A stretch of DNA of 64,000 nt from B10-G9 sp963712165 (lineage in GTDB: Bacteria > Chloroflexota > Anaerolineae > Anaerolineales > UBA11858), in assembly GCA_963712165.1 (NCBI GenBank), contig CAVQGY010000005.1, positions 251,743 through 315,742 of the forward strand. The letters are read 5' to 3'. Below, piece after piece: positions 28,401-35,923 of the stretch; position 1 is the stretch's first letter; each line of letters begins with the position of its first letter. The notes beneath the pieces were generated by a model, which did no database searches, was not told the origin of the DNA, and worked only from the letters and a program-made list of their open reading frames with translations. The translations under genes were made by a program, and so were the position numbers.

Positions 28401-29117
28401 GCCTCGATGAAAGTACAGGGAAATGTTGAGGAAGACGTTGAGGTTCGCAATGTAATCGGACATCTTCCTGGAACCAAGGGTGATCCCAGAGCTCAAATGG
28501 ATAACAAGCTGATCGTGGTCATGGCTCAGTACGACAGCCCTCCCTTGATGAGGGGGGAATCCGCGCCCCAAGCTGCCAATGATAATGCCTCCGGTGTTGC
28601 CCTGATGTTGGAGCTGATCCGCACGATGAAAGAGTCAGGCTACCAACCCAATAGGACTTTCCTGTTTATCGCCTATCCCGGGGAAGGGCTGGAAGGTGGA
28701 GAATGGGCCTATCCGGATGTCTCCAAATTCCTCCAGGCGAAATCAGGATTCTCAACTCACCTTGATCTGGAAGCCATCATTGAAATCCGGGGTGTCGGGG
28801 CAGGAGCAGGAGAGGAGGTGATGTTATCTACCCAGGGCAGTCTGCGCCTGGTTGAGTTGTTTGAATCCTCTGCAAGGAGATTGGGAATACCAGTCACCAG
28901 AGCGGAAAGCCAGGTTGATTTTAGTGTTTTATTTGACGAAAGCATAAACGCATCGGCCGCAGAGGCACCCTTTGTCGGAATCTACTGGGATGAATGGTGG
29001 GATACGGGCGGCACAGTGGATGATAATATGGACACCATAGATCTGGAAAAGCTCCAGAAAACAGGCGAGGTTCTAAGTTTGGGATTAATGGTTATCGGTT
29101 TTGAGTTGAATTATTAG
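25344..29117 (+). CDS. Fused DppB-like permease, DppC-like permease and M28-peptidase-like domain
   Basis: One unbroken frame of 1257 codons. Residues 1-60 are the end of the ABC-2 permease. Residues of about 84-372 form a DppB-like permease (EAA region DYVRTAHSKGLRS near 267, end YTMIDPRLRNQ). After an approximately 75-residue linker, about 454-745 form a DppC-like permease (GTDPLGRDIMSLILAG, EAA region ESAKAAGGNSGRIL near 625, end FNFLGEGIRRF). An extra helix (about 756-772) places the rest, about 780-1257, outside the membrane as an M28 aminopeptidase-like domain (ANDNASGVALMLELIR). The M28 metal site looks damaged: VMAQYDS has Gln for the first His, the usual Glu-Glu is GEG, and no final His is seen. 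No ATPase is fused. DppD/DppF upstream are candidate partners. Confidence 0.8.
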   Translation: MVARFTPLHIYQGGKAISILNADWMIILAELVILFLLLAWYFFLTLDIRVADDGRSYLNLPKIGEKLKLDLPFLRRLREPIAFLTPRLFFGVLVLAFITYASFLGLDMARGLPFQRAASLGIIKTLDYASDVLRGDFGETISGSVSLLAKPVVEVVPDVLVRSLGLLGASLLVSAVVGVLLGVIIAGKRSGITLAALLASIAGVSVPSFFAALLLQMGTIKLTQTLGKSFLPVGGFGWDDHIVLPLLVLAARPLAQITRVTYVTVENILKQDYVRTAHSKGLRSLYITVVHIVRNAAVPVLTTIGLSLRFALSSLPIVEFFFGWQGLGYTLLQSISNRDDDLTIVLALCLGILFILVNLLLDLSYTMIDPRLRNQGANIRGGRKGFWGFWKELIQNIRNFLADKPWLRWLPGSQEAGPSPFREIIDQRDDEFSYTDTLELGKNQLKVWRKGILGNPALLIGVVIVSALVAIMFFSPQLVPHSPYQTQGLTVVDGELLVPPFKPDEVYPWGTDPLGRDIMSLILAGAQQTFTLALSVVAVRLVAGFLLGALAGWFSGSWLDRFVLGASETIAAFPALLLVMVLILGIGIRQGMQPFIIAMSFIGWSEIMQYVRSQVLEIKPKLFIESAKAAGGNSGRILSKHVFPNIIPGLVSILSLEMGAVLMLLGELGFIGIFIGGGAFAEVEIWGPPYHYSDVPEWGALLSNIRLYARSYPWTALYPAGAFFVAITGFNFLGEGIRRFIETVGIAATRLIFNKYTLAVFGALAAVFFWFRGATGSTAIFITQAESFQGERAYAYLDILSDPRWEGRALGSQGLDQAADYIAGEFQALGLQPAGEDLTYFQTRPRSYQYLTQTPILKFLDDSPELVYHEDFVEFVGRYRNLGASTGEVVFLGLGDLMQVGQWFQNFPALDELDFSGQIVVVLHDYEVSIIQDIPKAGLLVVTEDQTIMKQRTTLSYRSPFFNPFGSTETIGQETPILRISSEIANYLLEGTGYQVDSLKIRVDDLKQDEFLIIPSGITASMKVQGNVEEDVEVRNVIGHLPGTKGDPRAQMDNKLIVVMAQYDSPPLMRGESAPQAANDNASGVALMLELIRTMKESGYQPNRTFLFIAYPGEGLEGGEWAYPDVSKFLQAKSGFSTHLDLEAIIEIRGVGAGAGEEVMLSTQGSLRLVELFESSARRLGIPVTRAESQVDFSVLFDESINASAAEAPFVGIYWDEWWDTGGTVDDNMDTIDLEKLQKTGEVLSLGLMVIGFELNY

Positions 29118-29121
29118 ATAA

Positions 29122-29158
29122 ATAGAGACGAAGTCTTTTTAAAAGACTTCGTCTCTAT
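29122..29158. terminator. Long perfect palindrome, bidirectional terminator
   Basis: ATAGAGACGAAGTCTTTT (29122-29139) is followed by one base and then by its exact complement at 29141-29158, giving an 18-bp arm. It starts five bases after the stop of the fused permease gene. The T-rich centre and symmetric arms suit a terminator working in either direction. Confidence 0.75.
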
Positions 29159-29174
29159 AAGAGAGGGATATAAT

Positions 29175-29319
29175 GCCCAACGGCTAAACCCGTGGGCTGA
29201 CGTGGCAAACTGCCCTGCGACAGTTCGGCGACTGGATATTTGCGGTGATTTTGATTATTCTGAATGAAATCCCTGCAGGGGGATTTCATAGGTTCAGCCC
29301 ACGATTTCAATCGTTGGGC
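29175..29319. repeat. REP/BIME-like pair of inverted palindromic units
   Basis: GCCCAACG (29175-29182) and CGTGGGCTGA (29191-29200) are mirrored by TCAGCCCACG (29294-29303) and CGTTGGGC (29312-29319). Each side is also a small hairpin by itself (CCCAACGG with CCGTGGG, and CCCACGATT with AATCGTTGGG). A smaller GAAATCC/GGATTTC hairpin lies between them. The whole resembles two REP units in opposite orientation in an intergenic gap. No transposase of the RAYT type is in the window. Confidence 0.6.
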
Positions 29320-29361
29320 GAAAAGGGACCAATCTGGAGCTAGCGAGGAGCTCCAGGCCAT

Positions 29362-29575
29362 GATGAATCCTTGAAATCACACTCCTTCATCTTGATCCTG
29401 AGGATAACCGAAGGGGAAGGATCCACAACATGAAGCAGCTCTGAGTATCATCACCCTCTGGATTCTTCCTCTTCGCCATAGTTTATCCTGAGCGATGACG
29501 GAGTCAGAGTCGAAGGGCTCCGAGTCGAGAATGACCCAATGGGGCGGTTGAGGTCGAATAGATCCCGCTTCCTGC
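29362..29575. other. Non-coding stretch with two diverged copies of an intergenic repeat
   Basis: No credible gene. Two segments share the pattern ATCCTGAG...CGAAGG: one at about 29394-29415 (ATCCTGAGGATAACCGAAGG) and one at about 29484-29519 (ATCCTGAGCGATGACGGAGT, then TCGAAGGGCTC). This looks like a decayed dispersed intergenic repeat. Other copies elsewhere in the genome would be needed to confirm it. Confidence 0.35.
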
Positions 29576-30535
29576 TTACTTGGAACCGACATCGCCGCCG
29601 GGAACGAGGACTTTCTCCAGCAGTTCCTCCACAACGCTGCTTTCGCTTCTCTCTTGAAGCCGGGCTCCGGGTGCCAGGATCAACCGGTGACCCAGGAGCG
29701 GTTCGGCTATTTGCTGGACATCATCTGGTGTGACATAATCCCGTCCCTGGATGGCTGCTTTGGCCTGACTGGCCCGGTAAAGCCCCAGGCTGCCGCGAGG
29801 ACTGGCTCCCAGATATACATCATTGTGATCCCGGGTATACTGAACCATTTCCACGATATAACGTTTGACCGGGGGTGTGATGTGGATCTTTTTGACTTCT
29901 TCCTGGACCTGCAGGATCTCTTGTACCGATACAACAGCGTCAAGTTCATCAATGGGGTGTTGGAACTGCTGGCCATCCAATATGTTCAGCTCATCGTTGA
30001 GCAGGGGATACCCGATCCTGATCCGCATCAGGAACCGGTCCAATTGGGCTTCTGGCAGCCGGAAAGTCCCTTCGTGTTCAATGGGGTTCTGAGTGGCGAT
30101 GACCATGAATAATTCCGGCAGCTGATGGGTGACGCCGTCCACCGTCACCGTTCTTTCCTGCATGGCTTCCAGAAGGGCAGATTGGGTTTTTGGGGTTGCC
30201 CGATTGATCTCGTCAGCCAGGACGATCTCAGATGTTACCGGACCGGGCCGGAACTCGAAGTCCCCGCTGCCCTGATTGTAAATGGATACGCCGGTGACAT
30301 CGCTGGGAAGCATATCCGGAGTGAACTGAATGCGGCCGAAGTCAGCATCCAGAGAGCGGGCCAGGCTGCGGGCCAGCATGGTTTTACCAACGCCAGGTAT
30401 ATCCTCGATCAGCAAATGGCCTTTGCTCAAGAGACATATCACCGCCAGCTCCACGGTCTCTTTTTTACCGATGATCACCTGATTGATATTTGCCATGATC
30501 TTTTCTGATATTACTTTAATATTACTCATAGTCAT
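29576..30535 (-). CDS. MoxR-family AAA+ ATPase
   Basis: A 319-residue AAA+ ATPase of the MoxR group, chaperone-like proteins linked to maturation of complexes with VWA or DUF58 proteins. Walker A is EDIPGVGKTMLARSLA, Walker B VLADEINRATPKTQSALLEA, sensor 1 FMVIATQNPIEHEGTFRLPE, and the C-terminal lid contains GASPRGSLGLYRASQAKA. It is the last gene of a three-gene minus-strand operon, five bases after the transglutaminase gene. The order DUF58, transglutaminase, MoxR is a common conserved arrangement. Confidence 0.92.
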   Translation of the reverse strand: MTMSNIKVISEKIMANINQVIIGKKETVELAVICLLSKGHLLIEDIPGVGKTMLARSLARSLDADFGRIQFTPDMLPSDVTGVSIYNQGSGDFEFRPGPVTSEIVLADEINRATPKTQSALLEAMQERTVTVDGVTHQLPELFMVIATQNPIEHEGTFRLPEAQLDRFLMRIRIGYPLLNDELNILDGQQFQHPIDELDAVVSVQEILQVQEEVKKIHITPPVKRYIVEMVQYTRDHNDVYLGASPRGSLGLYRASQAKAAIQGRDYVTPDDVQQIAEPLLGHRLILAPGARLQERSESSVVEELLEKVLVPGGDVGSK

Positions 30536-30540
30536 CCTTC

Positions 30541-32985
30541 TTATGGTTTAGTGGGCTTTGAGCGGATTAACATAGGGGCAGAATCCCACAAGAAGAAACG
30601 TGGAATTCTGTAAGGGTAAACTTTGATCAATAACCAGAGGTACCACAAACGGGACCGCAGATCCCTGAACAGGATCGCTGTGCCCTTGCGGTCCAGCCCG
30701 GCACCCTGATCAGGGCTGTACAGGGCAAGATAATAGATCCGGGTGATCTCTCGAATGATATGTGGGCCGTATAGAAGCCATTCCGCTTGTTTACTACCTC
30801 TTCCATAACCATTCAATCGATGGATCAGATTATTGCTGAACTCACGGGGTGTATCACCAGGCTTGGTTTCAAGACCCAGCCAGCGTGCGTAACGGTAGAT
30901 CCTCCGGAAAACTTTTTGGAGCTGTTTTTGGGGCGTCAACCGCTGGAGCAGGAGATAATCTCCCAGGAGAACCAGGTAGGTAATCAGGGGGATTCCGAAC
31001 AGGAAGCCCAGACCGACCACCCACCAGCTCACAGGAAACGGTTCCCTCTGTGGGACAAGCGGGTCGAAGGAGACCGCATATTCCTCGGAGAATTTAGGAA
31101 TTGGCCCTTCCGGCCTATCGATCTCTGACCTGCCGCCAGTTGGCTCAAATATGATCCAACCGTATTCCGGGAAATAGATCTCCGGCCAGGCATGTGCCAG
31201 GTCTGCAGTTACCAGGTAGGCGTCCAGGTTTGCATCATAATAACCCCCGATATAACCAGTCACCAGCCGGGCAGGCAATCCAGCTGCCCGGGCTAAAACC
31301 ACCATTGCGGTCGCATAATAATCACAATAACCTCGTTGAGCGCTGAACAGGAAATAATCTACAATATCCCGTTCCATGGGAGGTTGAGGGAGATCCAGAG
31401 TGTAGGGGAATCTGCGCAGGAAACTCTCAATGGCAATCGCCCGATCGTAGGGATTGGCTTCTGTAGCGGTGATGTCCCTGGCCAGGCCGATCACTCGGTC
31501 GGGAACGGAAGGTGGTAATCCCAGGTAGCGGTTTTGGATCCACTGGGGGTAATCCTGCCCGGCATCCTGCAGTTCTTCTATGCTTGCCCGGGGTTGGAGG
31601 GAATCCACCAGGTAGGAATCCGCCTCGAGGGAACCCCCAAAAATATCAAAAGTATATTGATTGGTATTCTGGATCCGCCAGGCGATCTCAAAATCTTGAT
31701 CTGTACTGAGCGGGATCCCGGCGCTAAATAACAGACCATTCAGGTCCTCCACAAAATCAACTTTTTGGCGGATGATCTGGTAGGTATCAAGCCAGCTGGA
31801 GAGGGTTTTTTCTCCCGGTTTGTATTCCCGATCAACGCTGTCCCGGGAGAACCAACCCCGGCTCACATATTGATCATAGGTCAGGCTGCGCCAGTAATAG
31901 ACCTGTTCGGAAGGATCGAGTTCATCCTGGTCGGGATCGCTGCTCTCCTGAACCTGGATGATCATCACCAATTCGGTGCCAAGTTCTTCTCCAGATCCGA
32001 TCAGGTGTCGGTTAGGCAACCCGCCGCTTTGGCGGCTGTTCAAAACGCTTACTGCGCCTTCTCTTCCAACAGGTTCCAGTCCCAAAGAGCGCACCAGATC
32101 ATCCTCATCGACATTGCCGGATGTGACTCTGTCGATGAAGTCTACAATCCTGCGGATGGTAATCGAAGGACTGATAGCAGCGAAAAGCATCAAGACCACG
32201 GCCAAGGCCACAGAGAAGAATACCATCCGTTCCCGGATGATCCCGGCATATTTTATATCCTCTGATTTCCAGCGGTATTCATGGGCATCATACCTGCTCA
32301 TCACAACCAGTCCGATCATGATACCTAACATGGGTACCAGATTGTAGACTGAGGTTCCGGTATAAACCAGGCTCAGGCTGGTCAGCACCAGGGTGGGTAT
32401 AATTCCCCACAAGGGCTTTTTGTGGCGTATGGTGATCCACATTGCCCAAACAGCGATCAGCCAAATGAAGATGCCCCAAATGAAGGCTGTGGCGACCGGA
32501 TCATAGATCGGTTTCCCTCTAAGCAGGCTAAGGATCCAAACCCCCAAACGGGAACCCAGAGTTAGAATCCGGGATCCGAGCTCAGCAACTCCAATCGGAA
32601 TATCATTGGAACGAGGAATTTCTCCACCTCTGACTAAACTCAAGATGGTCTGGGATCCAAGATCCCACATATTCCGGAATAATGAATAGATCAGTCCACC
32701 TAATCTGCCAACTCGGATCATCAGGATCGTTGTGCCACTCAGGAAGGCGATCACCCCGGTTTTCCATTCCTCAATTTCCTTGATTGCCAGGACCCATGCC
32801 ATTACTAGTCCGCTGGTGATCATCAGGGTCAACAGGCTTGTTTCTACTCCCTGGATGGAATCCCGCAGTACATTGACCAGCAGGATGAATAGAAAATAGA
32901 TCAGGATGATATTCCTGAGGATCGGCTTGGACAAGTTCTTTTCTGCAAAAGCGCGCAGGGACCCTAACATCAGAGAGCTCTCCAT
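30541..32985 (-). CDS. Membrane transglutaminase-like protein (TgpA type, DUF3488/DUF4129)
   Basis: An 814-residue protein. The first 270 residues hold several membrane helices. A transglutaminase-core domain follows with the catalytic-type triad Cys554 (RGYCDYYATAMVVLARAAGL), His598 (LAHAWPEIYFPEYGW) and an acidic residue, Glu614 (IIFEPTGG), where Asp is usual. Another helix comes at about 655, then a cytosolic DUF4129-like tail (FRRIYRYARWLGLETKPGDT). The thiol domain should lie outside the membrane. The gene overlaps the DUF58 gene by 16 bases. The substrate of this family is mostly unknown. Confidence 0.88.
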   Translation of the reverse strand: MESSLMLGSLRAFAEKNLSKPILRNIILIYFLFILLVNVLRDSIQGVETSLLTLMITSGLVMAWVLAIKEIEEWKTGVIAFLSGTTILMIRVGRLGGLIYSLFRNMWDLGSQTILSLVRGGEIPRSNDIPIGVAELGSRILTLGSRLGVWILSLLRGKPIYDPVATAFIWGIFIWLIAVWAMWITIRHKKPLWGIIPTLVLTSLSLVYTGTSVYNLVPMLGIMIGLVVMSRYDAHEYRWKSEDIKYAGIIRERMVFFSVALAVVLMLFAAISPSITIRRIVDFIDRVTSGNVDEDDLVRSLGLEPVGREGAVSVLNSRQSGGLPNRHLIGSGEELGTELVMIIQVQESSDPDQDELDPSEQVYYWRSLTYDQYVSRGWFSRDSVDREYKPGEKTLSSWLDTYQIIRQKVDFVEDLNGLLFSAGIPLSTDQDFEIAWRIQNTNQYTFDIFGGSLEADSYLVDSLQPRASIEELQDAGQDYPQWIQNRYLGLPPSVPDRVIGLARDITATEANPYDRAIAIESFLRRFPYTLDLPQPPMERDIVDYFLFSAQRGYCDYYATAMVVLARAAGLPARLVTGYIGGYYDANLDAYLVTADLAHAWPEIYFPEYGWIIFEPTGGRSEIDRPEGPIPKFSEEYAVSFDPLVPQREPFPVSWWVVGLGFLFGIPLITYLVLLGDYLLLQRLTPQKQLQKVFRRIYRYARWLGLETKPGDTPREFSNNLIHRLNGYGRGSKQAEWLLYGPHIIREITRIYYLALYSPDQGAGLDRKGTAILFRDLRSRLWYLWLLIKVYPYRIPRFFLWDSAPMLIRSKPTKP

Positions 32986-34268
32986 TCACGAGACTGACGG
33001 TCAAGAGTTTTCACGTATTTTCTCATTTCACTGCCTGGTTGGTATTCCTGTCCCAGGGGCTCAAATTGAGCCAGATCTTGAAGCGAGTCGCTGAAGTTGT
33101 AGTGTTTGATATTCATATTCAATAGACGACTCTGGATGGCTTTGGGGTTTTGTGATCCACCAAAAGCGGATGGATTCAGAAGCAAAACTGTGGGCACTAT
33201 ACCTTTTCTGACCAGTAACCCCAGCTCGTTGGCCCATTCAGGGTTCATATTGGGGGTGACCACAATCAAGCTGGTGCGTTGATCCAATGTTACCCGGAGG
33301 TGCCTCAACATCTCCGGCAGGGGGGTACCGGTCGGCCGAACAAGGGCCAGGGAGCGCAGGATCCTCCAGAGATGGGCATCGCCCATAGCAGGGCTGTGCC
33401 AGATCAACTCATCACCATGGGTGATGAATCCCACTAATTTGCCCTGCTGCAGTCCTTCATGGACCAGCGAAGCGGCTAGGATAACACTATATTCTTCTGT
33501 TGAATCCTGACCTTCACCTGTTTGGACTCCCGGGTCCATATCCAGCAGCACCCACCAGTTACTGGCCGGGGAGAAATCGAATACACGCACGTAGGGTTTT
33601 CCCAAACGGGCTGTGGTCGGCCAATGCAGCCACCGTAAACTGTCACCGGGCGCATATTCTCGAACACCCCCAGCGACAATGGTCCTTTCCAGGCCGGAAT
33701 GGGTCGATTTCCCTTCACCTGTCCTTCCACCCGGGGCTATTTCGATCTGAGGCAGAGGTATTACCTGGGGAACGACCATCATATTGACCGTTTCAGAATA
33801 ATCGATCCTGACAGTGAATATCCCCAGCGGATCATGGGTCTCTAGACTGGTTGGGCCCAGAGTATATATGCCCCGCCGTTCGCAAACTCCGTAAGTATGC
33901 CAATGTGTATACCATTGGCTGCGGACATTCATGACCGCGCTTGCTGTGTATCCCGGCATAAAAGAGTGATCTATGATCTTGACCCAGAGGGCTGGCAGCC
34001 AGCTGTCATTTTCAATCCCGATCCGCTCTTGAAGGCGATCACCCACCTGCATCCAGCCAAAACGCATCTCCCTTTCCAGGGAGAGTTTAATCTTCAGGCT
34101 CCAGGCCCAATAGAGTGAGAACAGGGTCAGTCCGATAAATGAAGAGGAGAGGATTGCCCAACTTTTAAAGGGAAAGAATAATTGAACCAGGGCCATGATC
34201 AGCCCGAAGACAGGGATCAAGTAGGAATTGACTCGCAGCGATCGCAGGGGTGGATTAGGGGAGGGCAT
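32970..34268 (-). CDS. DUF58 domain membrane protein
   Basis: A protein of about 433 residues from the ATG at 34268; the frame is open from 34355, but that adds a non-conserved basic lead. Two membrane helices lie near the N-terminus (IPVFGLIMALVQLFFPF and AILSSSFIGLTLFSLYWA). The C-terminal DUF58 region has the hallmark GDSLRWLHWPTTARLGKPYV followed by a VWA-like core (WWVLLDMD). It is the first gene of the DUF58-transglutaminase-MoxR operon. The family likely recruits MoxR to an envelope function that remains poorly defined. Confidence 0.87.
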   Translation of the reverse strand: MPSPNPPLRSLRVNSYLIPVFGLIMALVQLFFPFKSWAILSSSFIGLTLFSLYWAWSLKIKLSLEREMRFGWMQVGDRLQERIGIENDSWLPALWVKIIDHSFMPGYTASAVMNVRSQWYTHWHTYGVCERRGIYTLGPTSLETHDPLGIFTVRIDYSETVNMMVVPQVIPLPQIEIAPGGRTGEGKSTHSGLERTIVAGGVREYAPGDSLRWLHWPTTARLGKPYVRVFDFSPASNWWVLLDMDPGVQTGEGQDSTEEYSVILAASLVHEGLQQGKLVGFITHGDELIWHSPAMGDAHLWRILRSLALVRPTGTPLPEMLRHLRVTLDQRTSLIVVTPNMNPEWANELGLLVRKGIVPTVLLLNPSAFGGSQNPKAIQSRLLNMNIKHYNFSDSLQDLAQFEPLGQEYQPGSEMRKYVKTLDRQSREWRAL

Positions 34269-34499
34269 TGACTTATTATAACAAAAATTGCCATCCGAAA
34301 ATCCACGCCGGGGATTTTTCAGAGAATGAATATTTTTTTGACCGGAATATAACAAATCTCCCCCGGATGATGAATGGAAAGACTGGTTCTTTTTTTACTT
34401 ACCTGGTCCGGGATGAGCTGCTGGTACCCTAATAAAACTGCAAGGTAAAATGCCTCGGCCAGGGGTATTTCTGTTCAACAGGCATGATATGATATCTGC

Positions 34500-35615
34500 A
34501 TGAGTGATAAGTTCCGGGTATTGATCGTTGATGATCACCAGGAAATTCGCACGGTTTTGCGTGCTGCCCTGGAAACCCTTGATATAGATCTCGATCTGCT
34601 TGATGTGCCCTCGGGAGAGGAAGCCATTGTTGAGGTGGTAGGCACAGGGATTGATCTGTTAATCGCGGATGTGGGTCTGCCGGGATTATCTGGATTGGAT
34701 CTGTACCGAAAATTGAAAGCTACCTACCCGGATATGCAGGTGATCATCATCACTGGCATTGAGGACGAACAGGTCCATCAGGAAATCACTGATCTCAACC
34801 CGGAAGCCTATTTCTTTAAACCTCTCAAAATGCCTGAATTCCTGAACGCTGTCAGGTTGACGATGGGATTGGATCCGGTTGAAGAGGATGCAGAGAATTT
34901 TATCAAGCTGACCAAAAAGTTCCTTCATAAGGATATCACCGATCGGATTGCGGACTTGCGGGGCGAATTAGGCGCTATTTCTATCCTGGTTCTAGAGATC
35001 GAAGGCGTTATTGCTGCAGAAACAGGTATATTGCCCGATAATATCTATGAATCCCATGTTATTCCCACCCTGCTGAAAGCGGCCGCTGCTACCAATAGGA
35101 TTTCCCATTACCTGGAAAAGGATAAACCAGAAAGCACCTGGATCTTTTCGGGTGAGAAATATGACCTGTTTTGGTCCAGCATCAACAGCGATTATGGAAT
35201 GGTGATCATTACCAATCCCGTCGAGCAGAATAACGATCTTACCTGGGTATTGACCACTGTCAAGCTGGCAGTTGAGGAAGTAGGTGCGATCATATCCAAT
35301 TTGGGAGAAAAGGGTGGAAAACAAGCCTCCCAGAAGGAAGAACCGGCTACACCCCCAGCCAAGAAGAAAGCATCCTCTGGACCTGCCAAGGCAGATCTTC
35401 CCAAAGGAGGATCCCAGGGCAATAATGGATCGGCGAAGAATACCAAAAAGGATGCCCCATCACCTGAGGAAGTGGATGAAAATGAAGTCCATAAATTCTG
35501 GAAAGCTGCCACGCTGGAGGAGGAAATCAGCCGGATCGATAGCCCTGATTCCTTGTCATTTGAGCAGGCCCAGAAGCTTGGCTTTATTCCTTCTGGTGAC
35601 AATCTGGACGAATAA
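34500..35615 (+). CDS. Response regulator with a Roadblock-like middle domain and basic tail
   Basis: A 371-residue protein. Residues 5-125 form a CheY-like receiver domain with the acidic pair in VLIVDDHQEIR, the phosphoacceptor Asp in LLIADVGLPGLSG, the switch Thr in VIIITGIED and Lys in YFFKPLKMPEF. Residues of about 145-275 (ELGAISILVLEIEGVIAAET and YGMVIITNP) resemble a Roadblock/LC7 domain, a dimerisation module tied to small GTPases. A Lys/Ala/Pro-rich linker and a short helical end follow. There is no DNA-binding domain. No histidine kinase is adjacent, and no MglA-type GTPase is in the window. Confidence 0.75.
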   Translation: MSDKFRVLIVDDHQEIRTVLRAALETLDIDLDLLDVPSGEEAIVEVVGTGIDLLIADVGLPGLSGLDLYRKLKATYPDMQVIIITGIEDEQVHQEITDLNPEAYFFKPLKMPEFLNAVRLTMGLDPVEEDAENFIKLTKKFLHKDITDRIADLRGELGAISILVLEIEGVIAAETGILPDNIYESHVIPTLLKAAAATNRISHYLEKDKPESTWIFSGEKYDLFWSSINSDYGMVIITNPVEQNNDLTWVLTTVKLAVEEVGAIISNLGEKGGKQASQKEEPATPPAKKKASSGPAKADLPKGGSQGNNGSAKNTKKDAPSPEEVDENEVHKFWKAATLEEEISRIDSPDSLSFEQAQKLGFIPSGDNLDE

Positions 35616-35647
35616 ACCCTCAATTCTGAGGTGAAATCCCATTTCCA

Positions 35648-35676
35648 TTGCCACAAAAATTTTCCTATGATACAAT
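35648..35676 (+). promoter_or_regulatory. Promoter of the tRNA-Gln gene
   Basis: TTGCCA (35648-35653) and TACAAT (35671-35676) are spaced by 17 bases, and the tRNA begins 15 bases after the -10 box. This is a good sigma-70-type match for a stable RNA gene. Confidence 0.6.
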
Positions 35677-35690
35677 GCCTTGGCTGACAT

Positions 35691-35761
35691 TGGGGAGTGG
35701 TGCAATGGTAGCACAGAGGCCTTTGGAGCCTTTGATCTTGGTTCGAGTCCAGGCTCCCCAG
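35691..35761 (+). tRNA. tRNA-Gln (anticodon UUG)
   Basis: A complete cloverleaf. The acceptor arms are TGGGGAG (35691-35697) and CTCCCCA (35754-35760), with discriminator base G at 35761. The D-loop contains GCAATGGTAGCA. The anticodon stem AGGC/GCCT encloses loop CTTTGGA, with the anticodon TTG at 35723-35725. The T-arm is GGTTCGAGTCC. The terminal CCA is not encoded. Confidence 0.95.
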
Positions 35762-35923
35762 CTGATCCTTTTGGGAAAAAAGAGAACCGGAATTGATACT
35801 CCATTTCCAGAGCATGAATGAATCTCACCACAATAGCGAGCCTGGACTGTTATAGCTGTCCTGCTCGCTGATCTATTTAATCTGGAAGAAGAACAAACCA
35901 ATAATGAAGTATAGGGAAGGCTT

